From Bisporella sp. PMI_857 (lineage: Eukaryota > Ascomycota > Leotiomycetes > Helotiales > Helotiaceae), in contig JAJSPD010000097.1 of NCBI GenBank assembly GCA_021307315.1, forward strand, positions 1 through 64,000: a DNA stretch of 64,000 nucleotides, given 5' to 3'. Under the pieces are notes generated by a model, which was not told the DNA's origin, did not search any database, and saw nothing but the letters and a program-made list of their open reading frames with translations. Below are positions 14,796 through 25,965 of the stretch, piece by piece (within the stretch, counting starts at the first letter, position 1; every line of letters starts with the position of its first letter). A program made the position numbers and the translations under genes.

Positions 14796-17231
14796 ATGAG
14801 ACAACAAATACAAAACTCCTCACATGCACTTCAAATCGAGAAACTTCCCCGGAGAGTTTTTCACCCCATCCAAGACGATGGTGGGAAGCCTCTGATAAGG
14901 CGAGTCCTGATTGCCAACCGTGGAGAAATAGCATGCAGAGTCATTTCTACATGCCGGAAACTAGACATAGTTTCCGTGGCAGTATACACAGATCCGCAAG
15001 TAAAGCTATCATATGTTAGTTGATCTCACAAATAACACATAACTATCAGAGATAGATCGTCCCTTCACGTTCGCGAAGCCGACGAGGCCATTTATCTCGG
15101 CAAAATCGACGATTCCAGCGGCAATCCACACCAAAACATTAAGCTGTTGATTGACACAGCGATTAATAACAATGTAGACGCCATACATCCGGGCTATGGA
15201 TATCTCAGTGAGAACGCCGACTTTTCCCAACAAGTTCGGGATGCTGGTCTTATATTTCTTGGTCCATCGCCACAGAGTATGGCAGTCCTCGGTGACAAGC
15301 GGTCTGCGAAGCAATATCTGCTTCAACATGCACCAGAAATACCGCTGATCCCAGGATATAATGGAAGCGAGCAGAATATAAATAGGTTGTTAGCCGAAGC
15401 TGATAAAATCGGGTTCCCTATTCTCATTAAAGCTTCTGCGGGTGGGGGCGGAAAGGGGATGCGAATTGTACGAGCGAGAGAACAACTGCAGGATGAACTG
15501 GAACGCGCACAGTCAGAAGCACTGAGGTCATTTGGATCCTCGGACTGTATTTTTGAGCGGTATATCCAAAAGAGTAAGCATATCGAAATGCAGATCATTG
15601 GCGATAGTCATAATACCGTGGTATCATTGCTGGACCGGGAATGTTCGATTCAGCGTCGACATCAAAAAATAGTCGAAGAGGCGCCATCTCCGTGGTTGAG
15701 CGCTGAGCTACGGACCAAAATGAGTGATACCGCAGTTGCGATTGGAAAGTTGCTCGAGTATGAAAGCGCAGGGACTGTGGAATTCATCGTCAATGTCGAG
15801 ACATCTGAGTTCTTCTTCCTGGAGGTAAATACAAGGATTCAAGTCGAGCATCCCATCACAGAGGAGACGACGGGAGTCGACATTGTTGCATTGCAAATCT
15901 TCGTGGCCAGTGGAGGAAAGCTTGACAGCCTAGGCTATTTCAAGCAAGGCCGGGCTCCGCAAGTCGGACACGCAATCGAAGTAAGACTTTGTGCAGAAGA
16001 TCCAACAAGAGACTTTATGCCAGATCTCGGAACTATCTGGAGGTGGGAGCCAGCTTCATATATCTTGGGAGCTGAGTCAACCCATGACGTGCGTTTTGAG
16101 ACCGGTGTTGCTACAGGCTCCCAAGTCTCGGTATACTTCGACCCCATGATTTCGAAAATCGTGGTCTGGGCGCCAACACGTGGTCGAGCGATTGAAAAAA
16201 TGGTCAAGATGCTTGCTAATACGGTTTGCATTGGAGTAAGGAGTAATCAGTTATTCCTGCAGAGCTGTCTGCTGCAACCAGAGTTTCATCGCCCAGACTA
16301 TACCACGAATTTCATTCCCGACCTCCTACCTAGACTTTTGAAGAATCCCTATGTAACCGACTTTTCAAGAGCTCAGCAGCAACTGTCATTTCTCCCATCA
16401 ATCCTCTGCCGGCACCCGGACTTTAATCCCGGCCGAGATACTCGTCAGCCCTTCCGAAGTCTCCCTCGGAGTTTCAGAAACCAAAAGGCGGACCCAGCCA
16501 ATGTCGAAGCAAGTGTCGTACGGTTTCCTTCCCACCCAAGTATGGCGTTCGTGGTAGAATGGCCAGTAGCCCGGGGGTCAGTAACACCCCACACCGTGAA
16601 CATCATTGCGGCACCAAAGGTAGATGGTGAGAACTCGACAAAAGATTCAAGTCTTAGTGAACAGCTCGCTCTGAGATACAACAAGCTGAGCTTACAGATT
16701 CGGGCGCTTCACACAGGAGCTAACAGTGGGGCGAGTTCATACCAAGTCGCACTTGAGGTTCGAGAAGTAAAAGAATTTCGACAAACTCCAGCATCGCAGT
16801 GGCATCTGATTGATTTTTCTGTGTCTGTTGACTCACGTCAATATAAAGCCTACGCAGCAAGCTTTCTGAGGCCGACCATCAGTGACATAGGATCATCACA
16901 GAAGTTCTTCGCCCACATTCCTACACTTGGGGTGTCAATTGAATACGATGTATTTTCTTTGCTCACCTACGGAGAGTCTCTGCGTCAAGATGAAGCAATA
17001 GCAGGAGCAGTTTCGGAAGCAAGTCCAAAGGCACCAATGCCATGCAAAGTCCTAAATGTGTTGAAAAAGAATGGGGAAAAGGTCAAGATCGGCGATGTTG
17101 CGGTAGTTATTGAAAGTATGAAGATGGAGATGAAGATTCTGGCCACCGTTGAAGGCGTTTTCAAAACGCACGTAAGTGAGGGGCAGGCGGTGGGGGAAGG
17201 CACCGTACTATTTACAATTGATAAAGAGTAG
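14796..17231 (+). CDS. biotin-dependent acyl-CoA carboxylase alpha subunit (methylcrotonyl-CoA carboxylase-like)
   Basis: Exons 14796..14995 and 15050..17231 encode 793 residues. The intron has a GC donor (GCAAGT) and an AG acceptor; only this splice restores the conserved DPDRSSLHVREADE segment. Biotin carboxylase begins at about residue 34 (RVLIANRGEIACRV), with the ATP-binding glycine loop GGGGKGM at 198-204, RECSIQRRHQKIVEE and EVNTRIQVEHPI. The C-terminal biotin carrier domain has the acceptor Lys in ESMKMEM (about residue 758). It carboxylates biotin for a partner beta subunit, presumably the gene at 43983-46013. Substrate could be methylcrotonyl-CoA or a longer homologue such as geranyl-CoA. 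ESMKMEM and EVNTRI differ slightly from the commonest forms. Confidence 0.92.
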
Positions 17232-17307
17232 CTAGAAACCATTTAATTGTCTTAGTATAAGGCTTCGATAATACAAAGATTCTGATTTCAGATGCTGCTA
17301 TCCAATT

Positions 17308-19671
17308 TCACCCTCCAAAGTTAAGAGGGGAGTTTCCAAAGAAAGAGTTCAAAGCTGCTATATCTCCAAACATAGGTGCATTGAAATTTCCAGGATCTGT
17401 GAGCAGTGGTGAATTGCTTCGATTCGCGGAGTGTGAATTTTGGGCAAATTCAGCGTTCCACCTCGGTGATTGTGCGCTACGTGTCATTGCATGTGTCTCC
17501 GAATTCATAGCTTCACACATGCTATTGTAATCAACTGCACCCCAAATTGCCTGTAGAACTTCCTTATCCATAGCCTCGGTGTTCAAAGGCATAGTAGCGA
17601 TGCTTTTATAAGCTGTCGCACAAGCTGAGAGTCTGTGCAGGTTTGCAACCTGGATAAATGTCAGTCGTGGGTAGTTGTGAAAACTTTTATCCGAACTGTT
17701 TCATACCATTCTAGCTCCGCACTTCCAATACTTTGCTAATTCCTCAAGATATTCCATTCCAGATTGGAACGAAATCAAAGCCTGCCCGCAGACGCCAGCG
17801 TCCTCATCCTGGAGATACAGCATATTGATGCTACCTGCGACTGACACGACGTAACCCATGAAAGAGAAGTATATTGGATATCCAGCATTCTTTGCATCTT
17901 GAACAAGTGCAAATATTGAATTTGCATTCTCCCTTGAAGTCTGCATAGCGCGATTTAGAAAACTGACTGGCGGTTTGGCACCTGTTCTTGACTGGTTAGA
18001 GAGCAGGAAGGGGTGATGAAGGAGACATTGAGACATGTGAAATAAAGCATGGGAGTAGACCAAAGGCCCAGCAATTGGCATGTCCAAAACGCCGTGTCGG
18101 ATGCAATTGGCGAGTCTGTTGTTGATCCTGCTGCCCATGTCATACTGGGTTTCCAGCAGCAAAAGTTTAGAATAGATGGCCGCAAAGTCCGATTTCGAGT
18201 CCCAAGGAGGGATATGGTTCGAGTCAGGGCCATTACTATGAATACTATGCTGGGCACATTTTCCAATGATACACGCTGTCAAAACTACCAAAGCCAGATC
18301 TCCAAGCTCAGTATGCTTTTCAGGAGTGAGCGCTTCACTAAGAGATGGGGTATCTTCCCATCGACCATCTCTGAAATTTGATTCGCCACATGGAAGTTGG
18401 ACGTGGCAGTGTGCGTCAATTATCGATGCTGGTCTCGCTCGTCCACACGAGCAAAGTTTATCGAGGACGTAGATAGACCAAAATACTCGTCTATGTTCCT
18501 CCTGATCCGCGAAGCTGAGCGCCGGATCAGGTTCCATCATCATTCGAAGATCCTGCGCGATTCTGATAGAGAGACCAATTTTCAACCACGCAGGATGTTT
18601 CCTCCCGGCTGATTCTGAAATTAGTTGACGAAAGTTAAGTCACATGTAGGAGAGGGATACCAGTAAAGTCGAGTATGGAGAGCACAGTAATAGCCTGACA
18701 AATGTGAAGGTTAGGGTCGCTCTCTGTAGCAAACCATGTTGACACAATTTGGCTCCACGACTCTCGTGCATAACTAGCGGCTGCTTCTTGTAGCTCTCCC
18801 TGGAAATATAGGTTGGTGGAGAAACGAAGACTAGTGGCCATAACCGCAAATAGCAAGTAATCAGGAATTTTTCCTTCAACAAGTCGTATTCGGAAATTCT
18901 GCTCATGGAAAAAGGAGTACGGTTGATTGTGGCATCGGGAGAAATATACATCAATGAGGGTTGCCAGTACCTCCGAAGGGGGCAACACACTGAATTTTCT
19001 GATCATTCTATTAGTTTGTTGCTTTATTAACGTCTAAGAAGCCTTACAAATTTTTGGAGTTAGAGGCAGGAGTCAGATGGTTAGCTAGAGAGTTCTGAGT
19101 ATGCGGATAGCTCTGGGCAGTTATTACTGAAGCTGGTCCAGGAAGAGATCCATTTCCCTGATTGGGGAATGCTGGTGTACACCTGTGTCAAACTTTCAGA
19201 TCAAGAGGGTAGAGATACGGCTCGGAGACTTGCGCGTTTAGAGTACTAATAAGCTGGTCCAATTTTGACTCGATGACACCCACTCTATTGGATAATTCCT
19301 AACGACATTAGCGTGCGCAGCCCTGATAATGTTTCAATGCTGATTGTCAAATGCTTACCTCGTTTTGTGGTGCGGTTTTTTTCAGCGGTGCCGCACCTGC
19401 TTGCTCTTGTTCATCATTAGAATTACCTTTGTCCCTAACCCAGTACTGGCAGTCCTGTCCAAGACGTTTGCAGAATCCGCAGGCCGGCTTCTCCCCAGAG
19501 CACTTTGCTTTCTTCCGACTACACAACGTGTTAATGACCACGCCACCACTTAGTGAGAACCAGCATGTCGTACCGACAATTCAGACACGCCTGCTGGATA
19601 CGCTTGATGCCGCGATACTCAGGCGATGGAGTTGAGGGTCGGCCCAGCGACGTACCTGGCGATCCGGCCAT
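17308..19671 (-). CDS. Zn2Cys6 fungal transcription factor (acyl-CoA module)
   Basis: Seven exons: complement(17308..17649, 17707..18614, 18661..19007, 19048..19171, 19247..19298, 19359..19518, 19574..19671), 676 residues. The zinc cluster has Cys at 29, 32, 39, 46, 49 and 56, split by the first intron. A short coiled-coil-like linker follows (ELSNRVGVIESKLDQLI), then a Fungal_trans domain containing FWSIYVLDKLCSCGRARP. The fourth and fifth exons are the least certain; the 75-nt intron between them (19172-19246) was chosen because it keeps the Ser/Pro/Asn-rich linker in phase. It is convergent with the carboxylase alpha gene and divergent from an MFS transporter, so it is the best candidate regulator of the acyl-CoA genes. 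That is inference. Confidence 0.85.
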
Positions 19672-20558
19672 GGGCAGGAAAGTAACAGGGCCAGGGTAGA
19701 GTACCGAGCCGTGGGGCCGGGACGCGGGTAGACAACGGGCTACAAGTCGGTAGAAATGCAAGGAGAAGAAAAAAGGAGAAACTGCTTTTACAGGTCCGCG
19801 GGGTTTGTACACAGATCAGAGCTGGGAATGATGATAAAGCAGGAGTATAGTAAGAGAACCATGGACAGTGGAAACGGAAGAGCGTGTGTTTGTGGACGAG
19901 GTGAGATTAAGGTTTGATTTACTGTGGCGCGTGGGGCAACCAACCCCGCACACAAACTGCAGCTCAAGCGCCAGCGGGAGTTCCACTATAGGTAAATTGG
20001 GTCTGGCATACAAAACAACAGAATACATGTTAAAATTCTAATATCTAGTGTAAAACTATACTAAACTATATCTGTCATCTTGGGGTCTAATCTGACAGAA
20101 CACAATAGCTGGAGCTGGGAGGGAAACTGTGGGAATGCGGCCACGAGACTACATCCGTCCACGGTCCGGGACGGAGCGGCTACTCACTACTGTATCACGG
20201 TCTCTTGCCGCGACCCCATAAAGTCTCTTAGTCTCCGCATGGGGGTCAACGGCTCAATACTCTAAGCCACCATTGATATCGGGCTCCTAGGGTGGTTTAG
20301 TACTTCGCCAATTTATAGAGCATCATGGCCGTAGTCGCCTCGCACGGCGAATCCAGCCTAGAAATTCGGTTAACCTATGAATTCCATATCTTGGACAATC
20401 CCCAATTACTAGAAGCGGGGTTAGCTGAGAGTATAGTCTATGAACGCCATTTAAAGAGGCGACTGCTGCAATATTGATTGTCATCACGTTGGCACTTGCT
20501 TATTTCTTTCAGCCATCTTATTTTCCTCTGTGCCTTTCATAGTGTCCAAATAGCAATT
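19672..20558. promoter_or_regulatory. divergent promoter, regulator / MFS transporter
   Basis: The 887-bp intergenic region contains CGGTCCG at 20162-20168, the same palindrome seen in other pathway promoters. It is about 390 bp before the transporter start and 490 bp before the regulator start. Nothing else coding is recognised. Confidence 0.45.
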
Positions 20559-22221
20559 ATGCCTTCAAATAACACCAGCATATCAGTCACGGGCGCTCAG
20601 AAGCCAGAGGTGACGGAGAGCGATGATGCACTTAATCTTACATCAAGTGGCGACGTTATACACTTTACCCCAAATGCAACGAGAAGTTTGGTCAGAAAAC
20701 TGGACATCCGACTGGTGCCATTTCTGGCCTTGCTATACCTGTAAGCTCTGCCCGCCGATTTCTGATTGGGAAGTCTACAGATAACATGGCCACAGGCTCA
20801 GCTTTCTGGACCGGACCAATATTGGAAATGCAAGACTCTTCGGACTTGAAGCAGACCTCGGAATGGTAGGACTCGACTACAATATTGCACTAGCCGTGTT
20901 CTTCCCCACCTATGTGCTCGCTGAAATCCCTAGTAACATCCTACTGAAGAAGTTCGGTGCAAAGATTTGGCTTACTGCTATCATGGTTATCTGGTCTCTC
21001 ATAGTCCTTGCGATGGGATTTGTTTCAAATTTCTCCGGAATCGTCATTGCAAGAGCCTTTCTCGGTCTTGCTGAAGGTGGCTTATTCCCGGGTGTCAACT
21101 ACTACATCACTATGTGGTATAAGCGTCATGAGTGCGGACTAAGAATGGCTCTGTTTTTCTCGGCAGCTACCGCAGCAGGTGCTTTTGGCGGGTTGTTAGC
21201 TGCTGGAATTGGACGCATGCAAGGACTTGCAGGTCGTCCAGGGTGGTCATGGATCTTCATCATTGAGGGTATCCTGACTTTGGTTGTTGCAGGGGGGGCC
21301 TATTGGATTATCGTTGATAGTCCTACGAAGTGAGTGTTAGGTTTCGCTTCTTAAATAATTTGTAACTTACAAGTTCACCAGGGCCAGTTTCCTGACGGAT
21401 TCGGAGAAACAGGAAGTCGAGAGACGACTGAAAGAGGATCGTCGCAGCCTGGCAGATGAATTTAACACGATCTATATCTGGGATGCTTTACAAGACTGGA
21501 AGATCTGGCTACATATGCTTATCACAATCGGAGTCTACACGCCGTTGTACTCTGTCTCCCTCTTCTTACCTACGATTGTGCGCAACATGGGATACTCTAA
21601 AGAGCACTCTCAGCTTATGACTGTTCCACCTTACGTCATAGCCTGTATCATAACAATTGGTGCTGGGTATATGGCTGATCGAATGGAGACGCGTGGGCTA
21701 TTCATGTTAGGCTTTAGTCTGCTTGCCATTGTGGGCTGGGTGATGTTGGTGTCGACAGGGATTCCAGGCGTGCAATACACAGGTACGTTTCTTGCCACCG
21801 CTGGTATATTTCCACTTGTGCCAGTGGGCGTGGCCTGGAATGGAAATAACATTGGTGGAACGCTAAAAAGAGGTGTGGGAATTGCAATGCACGTTGGTGC
21901 TGGTAATCTTGGCGGAATTATTGCCGCCTTTATTTACCTGCCTAAGAGCTCGCCCAGGTATGTGAATTGTTCCTCTCTCTGATATAATGACTTTGACTGA
22001 CTCCGCATAGATTTATCTCTGGGCATGCGGCTCTAATCGGCATGATCTGCATGACGTTCGTGCTTTCGCTATTCATGACAATCTACCTGCGAAGAGAAAA
22101 CCGTCGTCGGGACATATGGGCTGCAGAGCATGGGATGGCTCCGAGCGACTACACCCAAGAGCAGATAGAGCTGGAGCGGACTAAAGGGGATAATGCTACA
22201 TTTTTCCGCTATACAGTTTAG
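20559..22221 (+). CDS. MFS transporter, allantoate/anion:cation symporter type
   Basis: Four exons: 20559..20740, 20796..21329, 21382..21957 and 22011..22221, giving 500 residues in frame. The segment LLSFLDRTNIGNARLFGLE after the first helix, then FFPTYVLAEIPSN, is the signature of the Dal5/TNA1-like family, which imports organic anions such as allantoate, nicotinate or pantothenate. There are about 12 membrane helices with a cytosolic loop near residues 240-280. Start ATG 20559 was chosen because the upstream in-frame ATG at 20478 adds only an unrelated hydrophobic leader. By position it may import the acid substrate of the catabolic genes. Confidence 0.9.
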
Positions 22222-23107
22222 GTATTGCAGAAAATTCAATTATTTTAGGTTGTTTAAAAAAGAGTCAGGTATAAGGTCTATATAGCCAAAGGCGAGCAAA
22301 TGCTTAAAACGAGTTAAAAAACTTTGTGCAATTGTATTTTACGGTTTTGAAAAAATATAATTATATAGTTACTGTCGAGATGCCTATCACGTAGCAAAAG
22401 ATATAGTAATTGTAACTACGCTCATGCTGGTGCGATTATTGTTCTTAGATTCTTTTTGTTCTAAGTTACGGCCTATTGTTAGGTGGATGTGTCCCGTCCT
22501 TAAATAACACGTGACTTACTGTAGCCGAGCTCCCAGAGCTTCTCACGTATATAAAGCTCCCATTGCTCCTCTTTAGCATCCCATTCCAGCACGTCGTCAG
22601 AGTATGTCCTCCGCGTGTCCCATCTTGGCGGCGGATGAGGGGCTTACGAACGATCGACGTGCACGTTCCCTCTCCCAAGCATGCTGGGTTAGGTCTCGGA
22701 ATGAATCTATAAGTAACAGCGCAATGATGTGGTGCGGGGTATCCCCATTTTTTCGGCCGACGTCCCGGGCTCGTTTTTAGCTGCCGTGCGGACTTGTTTG
22801 TTTTTTCGGGGATGCCTGGGAGGGATGCCTGGGAGGGATGGTAATTACAGGTATATGGTAGGAACTTTTATTGAACATCAAGCCGTTTTTATGGAGTAAA
22901 CTTTTAATTCTTTTTTGAAACAGAACCCCTTTTCAAAAAAAAAAAAAAAAAAAAAAGATGCCTTTTAGAAGCAAGGATCGCTTTTCTTTACAACATCCAG
23001 TTTTGTCTTCTCTCTCCTCAGAGTCATTGTTCTATTCAAATGCTGACTTCGTCCCGCTGCTCTTGATTGAATTCGCAGTCCTACAGCCGCAAGTGAGCTT
23101 GAGTTGG
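22222..23107. other. gene-free stretch with LTR-like fragment and poly-A tract
   Basis: Around 22440-22620 is sequence resembling LTR material. TTGTTCTAAGTTACG is shared with the copia LTR at 31646, and CACGTGACTTACTG followed by GCCGAGC and a TATATAAAGCT box resembles 59368-59430. A 13-bp tandem duplication (GATGCCTGGGAGG) lies at about 22811-22838, and a run of more than 20 A residues at about 22937-22958. No gene is seen. Confidence 0.4.
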
Positions 23108-24064
23108 CTAGGCCAAGACTTCTTCCAAAAACTTCAGCTGAATCTTGATGTTATCCTCAAAAGGCTGCCCAGTGTAGACGTCAAAGTGGCCTGCCCCCCG
23201 CACAACATGCAATTTCTTCGGCTCCCTTGCCTTCTCAAACATGGCCAGCGCCCATGGTGTTGGACACGTCACGTCGTTCTCTGCGATGACCATGAGGAGC
23301 GGTGTGGGTGATATGCGATGGATAAACGCGATCGGCTCGCACAAGGCTACGTTCGCCATGGTTTGCAGCGTGGTAAACTTTTCCCACTTGATGCCTCGGC
23401 GATCCATCTCCTTGGTGAATAGAATGGCACCGGGCTCGCTCAGGACCCCGCCTTTTCCGTTCTCGTCTGGGAAGATCGGGATCATGACACCCTTGTCGGC
23501 GCCGCCTTCTCGGACTGCTCGTCGGTTTCCTAGCATGGCGCGTGGATCTGGCGATGGGCCGGCCATGGAGGCCGCCGTGCCGACCATCTCGCCGGATGTG
23601 AAGGGGACTTGCGATATCACGGCGCGGATCAGCTTGTTTGCTGCCGCGGCGATAATCGCGTTGCCGCCAGCCATGGAGGAGCCCCAGTAGACAATCCGCT
23701 CGATATCAACGTCGGGCAAAGTGGTGACGAAATCGAACGCATCCAGGTAATCACGTTGATGGAAGATAGGGTCTGTTTCATTGCGCGGCAGCCCATCAGA
23801 TTCTCCCCAACATCGGTTGTCGTAGATGAGCGCATGATAGCCGGCTGCACTGAATCGAACAGCGAAGTCGGGAATCATGTGGTGCTTTTCTCCACCGAAC
23901 TGGTAATGTCAGCATAAGTCCTTACAATAACCAAAGCAGGAACCAACTCCATTGGTCATGATAATGCAGGGACGTGATCCTGGCTGGCTAGCATTATACA
24001 AGTCTCCGCGTAATGTGAGGCCATCGTAGGATTTGAATTCAACTTTGGTTGTTGTTGTAGTCAT
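23108..24064 (-). CDS. alpha/beta hydrolase (fungal ester hydrolase/thiohydrolase-like)
   Basis: Two exons, complement(23108..23899, 23948..24064), give 302 residues. The fold elements are clear: an oxyanion-region segment MTNG-FGGEK across the intron, YDNRCWGESDG, the nucleophile elbow GSSMAG with Ser114, an acid residue in AENDVTCP and a catalytic His in GAGHFDVY. The His block is typical of fungal hydrolases related to polyketide-cluster thiohydrolases and S15-type peptidases. No signal peptide, so probably cytosolic. It is divergent from an SDR and near a Baeyer-Villiger monooxygenase, so hydrolysis of an ester or lactone product is an attractive but unproven role. Confidence 0.85.
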
Positions 24065-24574
24065 TTCGAAAGCAGGATCAACGTAGATATCTTAAAGCAC
24101 TGGTGATCGACAGACCATATCGTGGGTTTTGTTTGATATTGTGCTCCTTCCCAGCTCTTGCCAAGAGAGTCGAGGCCGCTCGGAACGTTGTGCCGGTCGG
24201 AATGGACGGTACCACGGATTTACAAGATAACATTAAATTTTGGGACTAGTACCTAATACTCCGAGATGGGGCTCTCGGAACTGATCGATACATTCCGTCG
24301 CGGAACTCAATCTATTTGTGGATATCTGAAAATTCTAGCACGGCATTATGCGCTGGTTGAATCACGTGATGAAATCCCAAATGTGCGATATTATCATCGG
24401 GGTGGCATCCTTACAAGACGTGTAGCATCTAGGCATTGCAGCATTCCCACTCGTCCTAGTTTTGAGTCTCTCTTATGATACTTTTCACAACCAAGTCGAC
24501 ACTAGTTATAACCGGATTCCTTTCTCCTGAACCTCTAGGCATCTGACTGCTTGCGTTCCCTCTTTGCATTTGCC
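24065..24574. promoter_or_regulatory. divergent promoter, hydrolase / SDR
   Basis: The 510-bp gap carries TCGGAAC at 24180-24186 and 24275-24281 and TCGGAAT at 24197-24203. TCGGAAC also occurs three times upstream of the MFS gene at 37933. No CGG-A/T-CCG palindrome was seen here. Confidence 0.35.
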
Positions 24575-25665
24575 ATGTCGGCCACCGTTTCTAAGTATGC
24601 ATTGCAGGCTGCCAAGCTTGCTAAATTATCTGAAGTCCAGGTCGGACTTGGTATTTTGCTCGTTCTCGGAGCACTACCCAGGCTCAATAGATGGCTCTCA
24701 CGACGCGCCGTGAACAACTATGCTACAGACAAGACATGGAATTTTAAAAAGGAGATTGTAATTGTGACGGGAGGAAGTAGTGGCATTGGCGCATGCATGG
24801 TTACAAAGCTCCAGGAGAGAAAGGTCTACAAGATCATTATCCTTGATATGATAGCGCCTAAGGGCAAGTTAGGTAAGGGCCATCCGTTGGGCAGGAATCC
24901 TGATAATAAGCATTATTATGTATTGAACATACTAATATTCACCCCAGCCAACAACACCTACTTCTATCAGATTGACCTCTCCTCTGGTGCCGAAATCATC
25001 GACATTACGAAAAAGATTCACGCCGACCATGGTGACCCCACGGTGCTTATCAATAACGCGGGCATCGGCCACGCGAAAGAAATAATGAGTTTGGATGAAG
25101 CTCGACTTCAGAAGATCTTCGCCGTCAATATTATCTCCCACTTCCTCCTAGCCCGCGAACTTCTTCCGTCAATGATACGCCATAATCATGGCCATATCGT
25201 TACGATCGCAAGTATGGCGTCGTTTGGAACACAGGCCACCAATGTCGACTACGCATGCACCAAGGTAGGTGCATTGGCGTTTCACGAGGGACTGGCGCAG
25301 GAACTGAGACTGATATACAATGCGCCGTTAGTGCGCACCACGTACGTTGGGAGAAAATCCAGCAGATCTGCCCGGGTTTGACGAAAGATGACTGACCGAA
25401 ATGTAGCGTTGTGCATCCCACCTGGGTACGAACTCCGATGATTGCGGAGGTGCTTGAGAAGGGGAAGCTCCGGGATGACTCCATAGCTCCTGAGGTAGTC
25501 GCAGACGCTGTTGTCGACCAGATTTTCAGCGGCTATGGAGCTCAAATTGTCCTCCCGTCGAGTCTTGCAAAAATGTCGCTGATAAGGGGCCTGCCGTTGT
25601 GGGTTCAAGAATATTTCCGGAACGGCTTGTCGAAAGCTATCTTGGCTCTGCCTCAAGCGAGCTGA
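24575..25665 (+). CDS. membrane-anchored short-chain dehydrogenase/reductase
   Basis: Exons 24575..24872, 24948..25341 and 25407..25665 encode 316 residues. The first intron is open in frame but has GT-AG ends and removes a segment foreign to the fold. A hydrophobic N-terminal segment (VGLGILLVLGALP, about residues 23-35) probably anchors it in ER or lipid-droplet membrane, as in retinol/17-beta-HSD-like SDRs. The NAD(P) motif is TGGSSGIG, followed by NNAG and the catalytic Ser...YACTK. It should interconvert a hydrophobic alcohol and ketone. Shares its promoter with the hydrolase gene. Confidence 0.9.
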
Positions 25666-25965
25666 AGAATATATCAGGGCATTTGAGAGTTCCTTAGCAG
25701 TTATCACCTCTAATGTAAATCCTATCCCTTTAAACTTTGCTTCGTCATTATAGCGTATAAAATAATTTGATTCGATATTATTATGTTTCACCTTGTTTCC
25801 AAGTGATCCACTCGGCCGCCAATTACAGGTCAGACATATAAATTAAGGCGCTTTCATAAAGTTTGTGAATTTCCAGCTTTTTGAGCCTCAAAACCCGCTA
25901 CAACACAATGGACAGTATAATAGTCTTTGTTCTATAATGTATCTCTTTTGTCTGCCTACCCGGTA

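Noticed and set aside
24873..24947. Extra coding segment in the SDR
   Set aside because: Open in frame, but has GTAAGG and CCCAG ends and interrupts a conserved Rossmann-fold region.
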